Below are positions 16,934 to 24,641 of a stretch of 40,944 nucleotides of DNA, in pieces (the stretch's first letter is position 1; each line of letters opens with the position of its first letter). This DNA is from an uncultured Muribaculaceae bacterium (lineage in GTDB: Bacteria; Bacteroidota; Bacteroidia; Bacteroidales; Muribaculaceae), in contig CAJUKE010000027.1 of NCBI GenBank assembly GCA_910587075.1, positions 1-40,944 on the forward strand. The letters are read 5' to 3'. The translations under genes were made by a program, and so were the position numbers. The notes beneath the pieces are model-generated. The model did not search any database. It was not told where the DNA came from and saw only the letters and a list, made by a program, of their open reading frames with translations.

Positions 16934-17452
16934 ATGAGACTGAAAGCGTTAGCGATATTATTGGTTGCCTCGGTAGCCGTTTGCGCTGCCGAACGGCGCG
17001 GGGGGCACTGCGACAGGGGGCAATATGAAGGCGGGCGGCACTGCCGGTCGGAGTACTATGTCGGGGATCACGGCGTGTTTTACAACGGAGATGAAATCAA
17101 GGATGCCTCGGTGTCGTCATTCAGGGTGCTTCGGGGCGGGTTCGCCATTGACAACTGGCATGTGTATTTCGAGGGGAAGAGGCTGGCCGACGCTGCCTCG
17201 ACTTCGTTCAAGATTCTCGGCGAGGGGTACGCGAAAGATGCCTGGTCGGTGTTCTATCTTGATAAGAAAATCGGAGGGGCCGCTCCCGGCTCGTTCCAGG
17301 CTCTCCCTTACGGCTATGCGAAAGATACCTGGAACGTGTATTACAAAGGACGTAAGATCAAAGGAGCTTCGGCTGACAGTTTCCGGGTCAACCGCGACGG
17401 ATACGCCGAAGACACTTGGAACACATACTATTTCGGCAAGAAAATCAAGTAA
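16934..17452 (+). CDS. Secreted DKNYY-repeat protein
   Basis: The product (172 aa) starts with a signal peptide (hydrophobic core 5-18, likely cut near VCAAE). A Gly/His/Arg-rich stretch follows, then four repeats of about 31 residues of the DKNYY type. Each repeat has the form (Y/F)A-(K/E/I)D-x-W-x-(V/T)-(Y/F)-Y or F, then a short turn with G/D-K-(K/R), followed by (D/G)A-x-x-x-SF-(R/K/Q). The usual DKN of the family is replaced by D-x-W in all four copies. The last repeat ends the protein. DKNYY proteins are exported proteins of unknown function. ATG 16934 is used; a TTG two codons upstream is not needed. Confidence 0.8.
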   Translation: MRLKALAILLVASVAVCAAERRGGHCDRGQYEGGRHCRSEYYVGDHGVFYNGDEIKDASVSSFRVLRGGFAIDNWHVYFEGKRLADAASTSFKILGEGYAKDAWSVFYLDKKIGGAAPGSFQALPYGYAKDTWNVYYKGRKIKGASADSFRVNRDGYAEDTWNTYYFGKKIK

Positions 17453-17471
17453 ACCCGCCGAATAAGACGAA

Positions 17472-17510
17472 GCAAGCCGCGGCTCTCGATAGGGGAGAAC
17501 CGCGGCTTGC
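17472..17510. terminator. Hairpin between convergent genes
   Basis: GCAAGCCGCGG (17472-17482) pairs with CCGCGGCTTGC (17500-17510), extended by TCTC/GAGA after one mismatch, with loop 17488-17494. It lies between the DKNYY gene (plus) and the 64-aa gene (minus), and the U-tract is poor on both sides. Confidence 0.65.
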
Positions 17511-17539
17511 CGTGTGGTTTCAATTTCGTTTAGGCGGCA

Positions 17540-17734
17540 TCAAGTGTGCATCGCCGAATTTCGGGGATTGTTGTTGAGGGTCTTGGTGCGTTCCTTCACC
17601 TCGGCTTCGGTAACGTGTTCGCAGTCGGCCGAGTCAATAGCGGCACCAGGATAATTATCCATGGCGTGGGTGTGCTTCGCAGCCTCTTTTGCCGACCGGT
17701 GGCAACCGCATTTCTTAGTCTTGTTGTCTTCCAT
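17540..17734 (-). CDS. Small Cys/His-containing protein (64 aa)
   Basis: I do not recognise a named family. The 64-aa product is hydrophilic, with a Lys-rich N-terminus, a CGCH cluster (about 9-12), several further His, and a CEH motif (about 38-40), so metal binding is possible. There is no signal or membrane segment. It is supported as a gene because it fills an otherwise empty gap between convergent and tandem genes, uses ATG, and is preceded by an A-rich, purine-containing ribosome-binding region (AATTAAAGATT). It lies downstream of engB on the same strand with a 54-base gap. Confidence 0.65.
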   Translation of the reverse strand: MEDNKTKKCGCHRSAKEAAKHTHAMDNYPGAAIDSADCEHVTEAEVKERTKTLNNNPRNSAMHT

Positions 17735-17788
17735 AATCTTTAATTTTACGTTAGTTTAACAGAAGAACGACTTTGCGGGGCTGTTGGT

Positions 17789-18400
17789 TCACTCATCCAC
17801 TTCGAGCGGAAGTTTCGTCAGCTCCTCGATATAGTCAAGAATCTCCGAGCGGCCGCGCTTGTCGACCGATGAACTTTTAAATATCGGAGGCAGTTCCTCC
17901 CAGCGCTCAAGCAGCTCCGCGCAGTAGTTCGCGGTGACGGTTTTGGCAGCGTTCGAAGTCATTTTGTCGAGCTTGGTGAACACGATGCAGAAAGGCACCT
18001 CGTTCTCGCCAAGCCAGTCCATAAACTCCAGGTCGTTTTTCTGCGGTTTGTGGCGACCGTCGATGAGGAGGAACAGGCAGGTCATCTGCGCCCTGTTGAG
18101 AATGTACTCTTTGATGATACGGGAGATTTCGGCACGGCTGTCGCGGCTGCGCTGTGCGTAACCGTAACCGGGAAGGTCAACGAGATACCACTCCTCGTTA
18201 ATAAGGAAGTGGTTTATCAACAGGGTTTTGCCGGGGGTCGACGAGGTCATAGCCAAACCCTTCTTGCCCGTGAGCATATTTATTAGCGATGATTTGCCGA
18301 CATTAGATCGGCCAATGAATGCGAACTCATGGCGCATCTCGTCGGGGCACTGCTCGACGCGGCTGTTGCTTATCACAAATCGTGCCTGATTTACTATCAT
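17789..18400 (-). CDS. engB: Ribosome biogenesis GTPase EngB (YihA/YsxC)
   Basis: The product (203 aa) has the GTPase motifs in order: G1 GRSNVGKSS (30-38), G2 region TPGKT (55-59), G3 DLPGYG (75-80), G4 TKLDK and G5-like SSSVDKRG. The length and the PGYGYA signature identify the EngB family, needed for assembly of the large ribosomal subunit. It starts at ATG 18400 about 35 nt after a predicted transcription start. Confidence 0.96.
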   Translation of the reverse strand: MIVNQARFVISNSRVEQCPDEMRHEFAFIGRSNVGKSSLINMLTGKKGLAMTSSTPGKTLLINHFLINEEWYLVDLPGYGYAQRSRDSRAEISRIIKEYILNRAQMTCLFLLIDGRHKPQKNDLEFMDWLGENEVPFCIVFTKLDKMTSNAAKTVTANYCAELLERWEELPPIFKSSSVDKRGRSEILDYIEELTKLPLEVDE

Positions 18401-18441
18401 ATGATGTATGTATTATATTTCTTTAGCTCTATTTCAAGTCT

Positions 18442-18472
18442 CAAAATTAGCGAAAATTTAACTAAAAAACAA
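18442..18472 (-). promoter_or_regulatory. Promoter of engB
   Basis: Minus strand: TTG (18470-18472), a 20-nt spacer and TAATTTTG (18442-18449), an exact sigma-ABfr match. The leader to ATG 18400 is about 35 nt. Confidence 0.75.
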
Positions 18473-18490
18473 CTTGGCGCCCCGCCGGGT

Positions 18491-18521
18491 TTGCATACAG
18501 CGGGGGAATGTGGTAAATTCG
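18491..18521 (+). promoter_or_regulatory. Promoter of trmN6
   Basis: Plus strand: TTG (18491-18493), a 20-nt spacer and TAAATTCG (18514-18521). The TTCG ending is the variant seen at several other genes in this window. The leader to ATG 18573 is about 45 nt. It is divergent from the engB promoter. Confidence 0.55.
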
Positions 18522-18572
18522 CGACCGAAACAGCCACGACTATCGGGCCGTCACAACCACTGACAACCACTT

Positions 18573-19310
18573 ATGCGAAACCCTGACAGAGAGACAACTT
18601 TCCGCTTCCGGCAGTTTTCGGTCGAGAACCGGCGCAGCGCGATGAAGGTCGGGACCGACGGCGTGCTGCTCGGAGCCTGGGCCGAACTCCCCGCGGCTAT
18701 CGCTTCCCCGGCGGTGCTCGACATCGGAGCGGGTACGGGGTTGGTTTCTCTGATGCTCGCGCAGCGCTTCCCCGGCGCCCTGATCGAGGCTATGGAGATT
18801 GACACCGCCAGCGCCGAGGAATGCGCAGCCAATTTCCGCAATTCGCCGTGGAGCGACCGACTCGCGGTGAGGGAGGCAGACTTTCTGACTGCCTCGTTCG
18901 ACCGAAAGTTTGATTTGATTGTCAGTAATCCGCCATTCTTCAACAACGGGGCGAAAGCGCCCGACTCGGCGAGGATGGCCGCACGCCACGAAGACTCCCT
19001 TCCTCTCGGCAATCTGATAAACCGTGCGGCGGAACTTTTAGCCCCCGGAGGCTCGATAGCTCTTATCGTCCCGGCCGACCGCAGGGCTGACGCCGAATAC
19101 GCCGCGGAACTCGCCCGGCTGACTCTTTGGCGCAAAGTAACCATCACAACAGTTGTCGGGAAGCCGCCGCGGCGAGTGCTTCTGCAATTCGTCAACGCGC
19201 CAACAATTCAAAATCTGAAGCAAGCGGTCGCGGAGGAAACCCTCAACACAAGCGAAGGGGAACGAACACCCTGGCACCGCGAACTCGTGAAAGACTTCTA
19301 CATAAAGTAA
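18573..19310 (+). CDS. trmN6: tRNA1(Val) (adenine-37-N6)-methyltransferase
   Basis: The product (245 aa) is a SAM-dependent N6-adenine methyltransferase. The SAM-binding motif VLDIGAGTGLV (48-58) and the catalytic NPPFF (119-123) match TrmN6/YfiC, as do the N-terminal FRFRQFSV and MKVGTDGVLLGAWA segments. In E. coli the enzyme modifies A37 of tRNA-Val. It ends eight bases before the CPBP gene, so the two are likely co-transcribed. Confidence 0.92.
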   Translation: MRNPDRETTFRFRQFSVENRRSAMKVGTDGVLLGAWAELPAAIASPAVLDIGAGTGLVSLMLAQRFPGALIEAMEIDTASAEECAANFRNSPWSDRLAVREADFLTASFDRKFDLIVSNPPFFNNGAKAPDSARMAARHEDSLPLGNLINRAAELLAPGGSIALIVPADRRADAEYAAELARLTLWRKVTITTVVGKPPRRVLLQFVNAPTIQNLKQAVAEETLNTSEGERTPWHRELVKDFYIK

Positions 19311-19318
19311 CAACAAAT

Positions 19319-20194
19319 ATGTCGACATTTAAAGAAATCAATGAATACCGAATCGTGAAACCGGGCATCGGCCTCGCCCTGCTCGGGTGCGTGTTCCTTT
19401 TCTGCCTCATAGTTGCCTCGCTAATCATAGGGATGCTCTCCAAAATCATAGCGCGGCCCGAGGCGGCGTTGCGCGTAGGCACCGTTGTTCAGGATTTTAT
19501 GGTATTCATAATTCCGGCTATCGTAACCGCCATGGTCGCGAGCCGTCTGCCGGCACGCCTGTTGGCTGTTGACCGCGGGCCCGGATGGGGTGGGGTACTG
19601 CTGACTCTCCTGGCTATGTGTGTGTCGGTTCCGGCGATGAACGTGCTCATCGAATGGAACCAGAATATAAGTCTCCCCGAGTCGATGACCGGGTTTGAAG
19701 CCCAGATGCGGGCAATGGAGGACGCTGCCGCGGAGTCAGCGAAGTTGCTGATCGGGGGGTCGGGTGTCGGCGCGCTCATAGTGTCGGTGCTCATAGTCGG
19801 CGTCCTTGCCGGTTTCAGCGAGGAGCTTTTCTTCCGCGGGGCCTTTCAGCGGCTTCTCGGCATGACAAAGCTCAACAAGCACGCCGCCATATGGATCGCG
19901 GCGTTCGTGTTCAGCGCCATACATTTCCAGTTTTTCGGTTTCGTGCCCCGCCTGCTGCTTGGCGCGTTCTTCGGCTACCTGCTTTGGTGGAGCGGGTCGT
20001 TATGGCTCCCGATTATCGCTCACGTTTTCAACAACACCGTGGTAGTTCTCTCGGAATATTACCAGAACGCCGACCCCTCGGTTGCTGACCTCAACACCTT
20101 CGGCGTAGGAAACGTGGCCGCGGCCGTTGCGAGCCTGGCCCTGACCGCCGCGGCCATCTGGCTCGTAAGGCGCAACCTCATATCGCGCCAATAA
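19319..20194 (+). CDS. CPBP family intramembrane glutamic protease
   Basis: The product (291 aa) has about seven or eight membrane helices and the CPBP (Abi) motifs: EELFFRG (E168, E169, R173), FSAIH (H202) and IAHVFNN (H235). These residues form the active site of Rce1-type intramembrane proteases. Bacterial substrates are usually unknown. A longer frame begins in trmN6, but ATG 19319, eight bases after the trmN6 stop, starts a normal N-terminus (MSTFKEINEYRIV). A polar loop of about 30 residues (115-142) separates two membrane segments. Confidence 0.9.
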   Translation: MSTFKEINEYRIVKPGIGLALLGCVFLFCLIVASLIIGMLSKIIARPEAALRVGTVVQDFMVFIIPAIVTAMVASRLPARLLAVDRGPGWGGVLLTLLAMCVSVPAMNVLIEWNQNISLPESMTGFEAQMRAMEDAAAESAKLLIGGSGVGALIVSVLIVGVLAGFSEELFFRGAFQRLLGMTKLNKHAAIWIAAFVFSAIHFQFFGFVPRLLLGAFFGYLLWWSGSLWLPIIAHVFNNTVVVLSEYYQNADPSVADLNTFGVGNVAAAVASLALTAAAIWLVRRNLISRQ

Positions 20195-20211
20195 TCAATC
20201 TCGGCATCGTT

Positions 20212-21099
20212 ATGCGATTGAATATCACACACCTGTTAGCCATCGCGATACTCGCTTTTTGCGGTTCGGCAGGGGCAGGGCAAACCCGTTTCCAATTGGA
20301 TAAGAAAAACGGGCACTATTATATATCAACTACGGTGAACGGTGTGCCGGAAACTGAGATATTCATTGAAAGCGGCCTGCCCGGACTGATGTTGGACGAA
20401 GCGCGATTCAAACGGATTCTTGGCGAATTGACTCTTGACACCTTAGGAGCGCATCGCGATATGGTTCTGTCGGACCACGCTAATCATAAACTCATCAATG
20501 TTTTCTCTGGCGAAGTATCAATCGGCGGCCTCCTCTATAACGGCAAAATATACCTTGTTGACAACTACGACAAGTTAGGCGTACCCATCCACTGCCTAAA
20601 AAATAACACCGACACCACCGCCAACCTTATCCGCCTCAACTTCAAAAACAATATTCTTGATTTCGTGCCCCGAGACTCAATCAGCGGAAAACGAACGCAC
20701 AGTTACCGAATAACGAATTATGCTCCAATGCCTATTATCGAGACAACTATGGAGCTTGCTGACACTTATGGGCACAACGGGAGCATAACAGGCAGAATGG
20801 TTTTCGACCTCGGCTCTGGCACAGCGGTATATCTGTTTAGAAAGAATGTATCAAGCTTCTTGAAAAAGCACAAATTCAAGATTGCCAAGGCAAGAGACAA
20901 AGCTACTGGGAAGGTTGTCGGCGAGGGGATATTCGCTGGCAGTTGCAAGTTGGGCGACCGAACCTTATACGGCACATCGGTAGGAATTACCAACCGCCTT
21001 TGGCGCGAGGATTCATTTGGATGCGTCGGTTCAAAGTTTTTCAAAAACGGGACTATCGCGATCGACCCTGACAATATGCAAATCCTATATTGGGATTGA
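20212..21099 (+). CDS. Secreted retropepsin-like (aspartyl protease fold) protein
   Basis: The product (295 aa) has a signal peptide (hydrophobic 9-20, cut near AGAG) and two halves that each look like a retropepsin-type lobe. The second lobe has MVFDLGSGTAVYLF (D199) close to the FDTGS motif. The first lobe has EIFIESGLPGLML, where Asp is replaced by Glu53, so ordinary two-Asp catalysis would be altered or lost. A C-terminal VGSKFFKNGTIAIDPDNMQILY resembles the end of aspartyl-protease-like proteins in Bacteroidota (GxxxF...IDxxxxxI). The gene is more AT-rich than its neighbours. Its stop abuts the stop of the convergent methyltransferase gene. Confidence 0.65.
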   Translation: MRLNITHLLAIAILAFCGSAGAGQTRFQLDKKNGHYYISTTVNGVPETEIFIESGLPGLMLDEARFKRILGELTLDTLGAHRDMVLSDHANHKLINVFSGEVSIGGLLYNGKIYLVDNYDKLGVPIHCLKNNTDTTANLIRLNFKNNILDFVPRDSISGKRTHSYRITNYAPMPIIETTMELADTYGHNGSITGRMVFDLGSGTAVYLFRKNVSSFLKKHKFKIAKARDKATGKVVGEGIFAGSCKLGDRTLYGTSVGITNRLWREDSFGCVGSKFFKNGTIAIDPDNMQILYWD

Positions 21100-22278
21100 C
21101 TATTTCCGCACGACGATCAGCGCCTTTGATCCGTCGGCCACGGTGCAGCCGATCACGCGTTTGTCGCCCCCGGGCTTGATGCCGAGGCGTTTTGCCAACA
21201 TTTCAGGGGTGAATTGCGGAAGATTCCTTATCGCGACATCGGCTCTCGCGATACTTTTTCCTATGGTTTTCAATGTGGAGGAAGCGAGTGGGTAAACCGC
21301 CTCTATTTCGCGGCATTTCCCCGGAAATCCCTCGGGCATTGTCTCGCTGACGTACACATGGGTGTTGCGATGCAACGGGTGCAGTCCGAGCCTCCGCGCT
21401 ATGGTGTTGAAGGCTCCCGATTTCATCGCCGCGGGTCCTGGTTCGCAAAGCCACATTCCGGGCAGTGGCAACGCGCAGCCGGGAGCAGCCTCAGATTCCT
21501 CGTCGGCCGTGAAGGCGAACTCCACCGCCTCGCAATGGATAAATATCGCTGGGGAGCAAACACTTTTTTCAAAATCGAGAACGGCGAGCAGCTCGCGGCA
21601 ATCGCCTCGCTCCTCGACTATATGCAGCTCCGAGGTATCAGGGAGGTCCCGCAACGTCTGCGTAACATCGAGCATGGGAGATAGCTTTACCATAACCCTC
21701 TTTGCCTTTTGGCGCAACAGAGGGAGCAACGCCTTGACATCGGGAGCGCAATCGGAAATGTTGAACAAGCGCTTGTTGCCGTCGCCGCGGCGCGCCGGGT
21801 CGATAAAAACCAGGTCAAACGGTTCTCCCTCGTATTCGGCGAGCCAGGCTGTGGAGTCGGCGCAAATCACCTCGATATTGCTGTCATCGGAGAAGTTCGC
21901 GCGCGCCGCTTCGGCAAGCGCCGCATCCATTTCAATGGAAATTAACCTCCGCCCGCGGGATATGAACCGGCTGTCCAATCCCAGTCCGCAAGTCATATCG
22001 AGCACCGTTACCGCCCCGGCGGCAAGCCTGTCGTGCAACTTTCCTATTTGGGCCGAGGTGGCCTGTTCAACCGAGAGCGGCCGGGCTATAACGCGCGGCG
22101 TGAAATCAGTGCCGTCCGCATCGATGAATTTTTTCCCGCATTTCCGAAGCCCCTCTATATGGTTCAGCGCAAGAGGCATCCATTCGCGGGAGTCGCCGTG
22201 GTATTTCAGGCGGAGTGCCTTGGGGTCGCGCTCACGATTTTCAGCTACAAATGAGAAGTATTCTTCGGGCAGTTCCAT
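21100..22278 (-). CDS. Class I SAM methyltransferase with THUMP-like domain (PG1098 family)
   Basis: The product (392 aa) has an N-terminal helical part, then a Rossmann methyltransferase domain with motif I VLDMTCGLGLDS (about 93-104), an acidic IEMD after strand 2 and a DPARRGDGNKR motif typical of this Bacteroidales family. The C-terminal third corresponds to the PG1098 ferredoxin-like and THUMP-like regions (ETMPEGFPGKCREIEAVYPL, KLGIKPGGDKRVIGCTV pattern). RNA methylation is the likely role; the target is not known. It lies behind pgk and its terminator, so it probably has its own promoter. Confidence 0.85.
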   Translation of the reverse strand: MELPEEYFSFVAENRERDPKALRLKYHGDSREWMPLALNHIEGLRKCGKKFIDADGTDFTPRVIARPLSVEQATSAQIGKLHDRLAAGAVTVLDMTCGLGLDSRFISRGRRLISIEMDAALAEAARANFSDDSNIEVICADSTAWLAEYEGEPFDLVFIDPARRGDGNKRLFNISDCAPDVKALLPLLRQKAKRVMVKLSPMLDVTQTLRDLPDTSELHIVEERGDCRELLAVLDFEKSVCSPAIFIHCEAVEFAFTADEESEAAPGCALPLPGMWLCEPGPAAMKSGAFNTIARRLGLHPLHRNTHVYVSETMPEGFPGKCREIEAVYPLASSTLKTIGKSIARADVAIRNLPQFTPEMLAKRLGIKPGGDKRVIGCTVADGSKALIVVRK

Positions 22279-22324
22279 ATAGGCCGGGAATGATATGGGG
22301 AATGTGGTTCGGAGGGTTGGTAAA

Positions 22325-22357
22325 CAAGGAAGCCGCGCGGGCTGGGCGCGGCTTCCT
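22325..22357 (-). terminator. Terminator of pgk
   Basis: A perfect 12-bp stem (22327-22338 with 22346-22357, AGGAAGCCGCGC/GCGCGGCTTCCT) with a 7-nt loop lies about 20 bases after the pgk stop. On the minus strand it is followed by TTGTTT. Confidence 0.8.
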
Positions 22358-22376
22358 ATATATGTATTGTAGTTGA

Positions 22377-23624
22377 TTACTTGCGTACGGCGGCGATGCC
22401 GGGGAGCACCTTGCCTTCGATGGCTTCGAGCAGAGCGCCGCCACCAGTCGAAACATAGCTTACCTGGTCGGCCAGACCGAACTTGTTGACGCAGGCAACG
22501 GAGTCGCCACCACCTACGAGCGAGAAAGCGCCGTTGTTGGTAGCTTCAACGATAGCGTCGGCGATAGCGCGCGAACCGGCGGTGAAGTTGTCGAACTCAA
22601 ACACACCGGCGGGGCCGTTCCACAGGATGGTCTTGGCGTCCTTGATCACGTCGGCGAAAGCCTTGCGGGTTTCGGGGCCGGCGTCGAGGCCTTCCCAGCC
22701 TTCGGGAATATCCATAACGGAGCAAACCATGGTCTTGGCGTCGTTGCTGAAGGAGTCAGCTGCCACGCAGTCGGTGCCGAGCACGAGGTTCACGCCCTTC
22801 TCCTTGGCCTTCTTCATGATGTCGCGGGCCAGGTCGAGCTTGTCGTCCTCGCAGATAGAAATGCCTACGTGGCCACCCTGAGCCTTGGCGAAGGTGTAGG
22901 TCATACCACCGCAGAGGATGAGGTTGTCAACCTTGTCCATCAGGTTCTCGATGATGCCGATCTTGGTGGAAACCTTCGAGCCTCCCATGATGGCGGTGAA
23001 GGGGCGCTTGATGTCGCTGAGGATTTTGTCAACGGCGTCAACCTCTTTCTCCATCAGGTAGCCGAGCATCTTATCGTCGTCAGCGAAGTAGTCAGCGATA
23101 ACGGCGGTCGAAGCGTGCTTGCGGTGGGCGGTGCCGAAGGCGTCGTTAACGTAAACGTCGGCATAGGAGGCGAGCTTTTTGGCGAAATCCTTCTGACGCT
23201 CCTTCATCTCCTTCTTGGCGGCGTCGTAGGCGGGATCTTCCTTATCGATGCCCACGGGCTTGCCCTCTTCCTCGGGGTAGAAACGGAGGTTTTCGAGCAG
23301 AAGCACCTCGCCGGGCTTGAGGTTGGCGGCAGCCTCGGCGGCGTTGGCGCAGTCGGGAGCGAACTTCACGTCGCGGCCGAGAGCCTTGGCAACGTCGTCC
23401 TTGATCTGGCTGAGGGAATATTTGGGATTAACTTTGCCTTTGGGTTTGCCCATGTGCGACATGATAATCAGCGAGCCCCCTTTTTCAAGGATGTGCTTGA
23501 GGGTGGGGAGGGCGCCGCGGATGCGGGTGTCGTCGGTGATGTGGCCGTTCTCGTCGAGGGGCACATTAAAGTCAACGCGCACGATGGCTTTCTTGCCAGC
23601 GAAGTTGTAATCGTCGATTTTCAT
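22377..23624 (-). CDS. pgk: Phosphoglycerate kinase
   Basis: The product (415 aa) is a complete glycolytic phosphoglycerate kinase. It opens with the signature KKAIVRVDFNVPLDENG; SHMGKPKG, LLLENLRFYPEEEG, the AIMGGSKVSTKI hinge region and the nucleotide-binding GGGDSVA near the C-terminus are all present. The frame is clean over its whole length. A -7 box (TAACTTTG, 23665-23672, minus) lies about 40 bases upstream. Confidence 0.98.
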   Translation of the reverse strand: MKIDDYNFAGKKAIVRVDFNVPLDENGHITDDTRIRGALPTLKHILEKGGSLIIMSHMGKPKGKVNPKYSLSQIKDDVAKALGRDVKFAPDCANAAEAAANLKPGEVLLLENLRFYPEEEGKPVGIDKEDPAYDAAKKEMKERQKDFAKKLASYADVYVNDAFGTAHRKHASTAVIADYFADDDKMLGYLMEKEVDAVDKILSDIKRPFTAIMGGSKVSTKIGIIENLMDKVDNLILCGGMTYTFAKAQGGHVGISICEDDKLDLARDIMKKAKEKGVNLVLGTDCVAADSFSNDAKTMVCSVMDIPEGWEGLDAGPETRKAFADVIKDAKTILWNGPAGVFEFDNFTAGSRAIADAIVEATNNGAFSLVGGGDSVACVNKFGLADQVSYVSTGGGALLEAIEGKVLPGIAAVRK

Positions 23625-23664
23625 TTTGGTTTGATGTATTAAGGGTTGTGATTTTCTTAGATGG

Positions 23665-23672
23665 CAAAGTTA
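23665..23672 (-). promoter_or_regulatory. -7 box of pgk
   Basis: TAACTTTG on the minus strand, an exact consensus -7 element. No TTG is found at 19-20 nt upstream, so only half the promoter is recognisable. The leader to ATG 23624 would be about 34 nt. Confidence 0.55.
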
Positions 23673-23751
23673 CTGAAAAAACGCCGAAGCGATGTAAATT
23701 CAGGGTTAAAAAATCGCAAGCGGGCTTAATTCAGAACCTTCATCAGATTGG

Positions 23752-24582
23752 TCAGATTTTCGCGTAGAGGGCGAGCATCTTGGTCATTTCTCCGGCCAAT
23801 TCCTTGGCCGCCGCACCAGCTGCCTGGGCGAAATCCTCACCGTCGGAAGCGTAAATAATGCCACGCGAGGAGTTTACGAGCAGACCGCAGTCGGCGATCA
23901 TGCCATAGCGGCAAACCTCCTCAAGCGAGCCACCCTGGGCGCCCACGCCGGGCACAAGCAGGAAGTTGTCGGGAGCCACGGCGCGGATATCCTCGAACAT
24001 CTGCCCCTGGGTAGCGCCTACGACATACATCATCTCGTCCGAACCAGCCCAGGTCTGCGAGGTCTTTATGACGTTCTCAAACAGTCGGTTGCCGTTTTCG
24101 TCCTTTATGAGCTGGAAATCGTGGCTACCCTTGTTGGAGGTGAGCGCGAGCAGAATGACCCACTTGCCGGGATAGCCGAGGAAGGGCTTCACGCTGTCCT
24201 CGCCCATATACGGGGCCACTGTCACAGCGTCGACATCGAGATACTCGAAAAACGAGCGGGCGTAGAGGTTCGACGTGTTGCCGATGTCGCCGCGCTTGGC
24301 GTCGGCGATGATAAACTGCTCGGGATAGTTGGACTTAAGGTAGGCAACGGTTTTTTCGAGCGCCTCCTGTCCCTTGACACCCAGGCTTTCATAGAAGGCG
24401 AGGTTGGGCTTGTAGGCCACGCAATAGGGAGCCGTGGCATCGATGATCGCCTTGTTGAACTCGAAAATCGGGTCTTCGCTGTCAAGCAGGTGCTTAGGCA
24501 CTTTCTTGATGTCGGTGTCGAGGCCCACACAGAGGAAAGAACCCTTTTTGCGGATTTCCTCGACGATTTGATGTCTGTTCAT
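23752..24582 (-). CDS. pyrF: Orotidine 5'-phosphate decarboxylase
   Basis: The product (276 aa from ATG 24582) belongs to the longer PyrF subfamily and makes UMP from OMP. The active-site string IADAKRGDIGNTS (catalytic K96) and the substrate region LCVGLDTD (17-24) are clear, as is the C-terminal NSSRGIIYAS phosphate site. An upstream TTG at 24594 is less likely than the ATG. It lies about 60 bases behind prfA on the same strand and is probably co-transcribed with it. Confidence 0.96.
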   Translation of the reverse strand: MNRHQIVEEIRKKGSFLCVGLDTDIKKVPKHLLDSEDPIFEFNKAIIDATAPYCVAYKPNLAFYESLGVKGQEALEKTVAYLKSNYPEQFIIADAKRGDIGNTSNLYARSFFEYLDVDAVTVAPYMGEDSVKPFLGYPGKWVILLALTSNKGSHDFQLIKDENGNRLFENVIKTSQTWAGSDEMMYVVGATQGQMFEDIRAVAPDNFLLVPGVGAQGGSLEEVCRYGMIADCGLLVNSSRGIIYASDGEDFAQAAGAAAKELAGEMTKMLALYAKI

Positions 24583-24641
24583 ATATTGTGACAATTAGAA
24601 GTTCTTTTACTTATTTTGGCCCAAGGATAGGGGAGTGGTGT

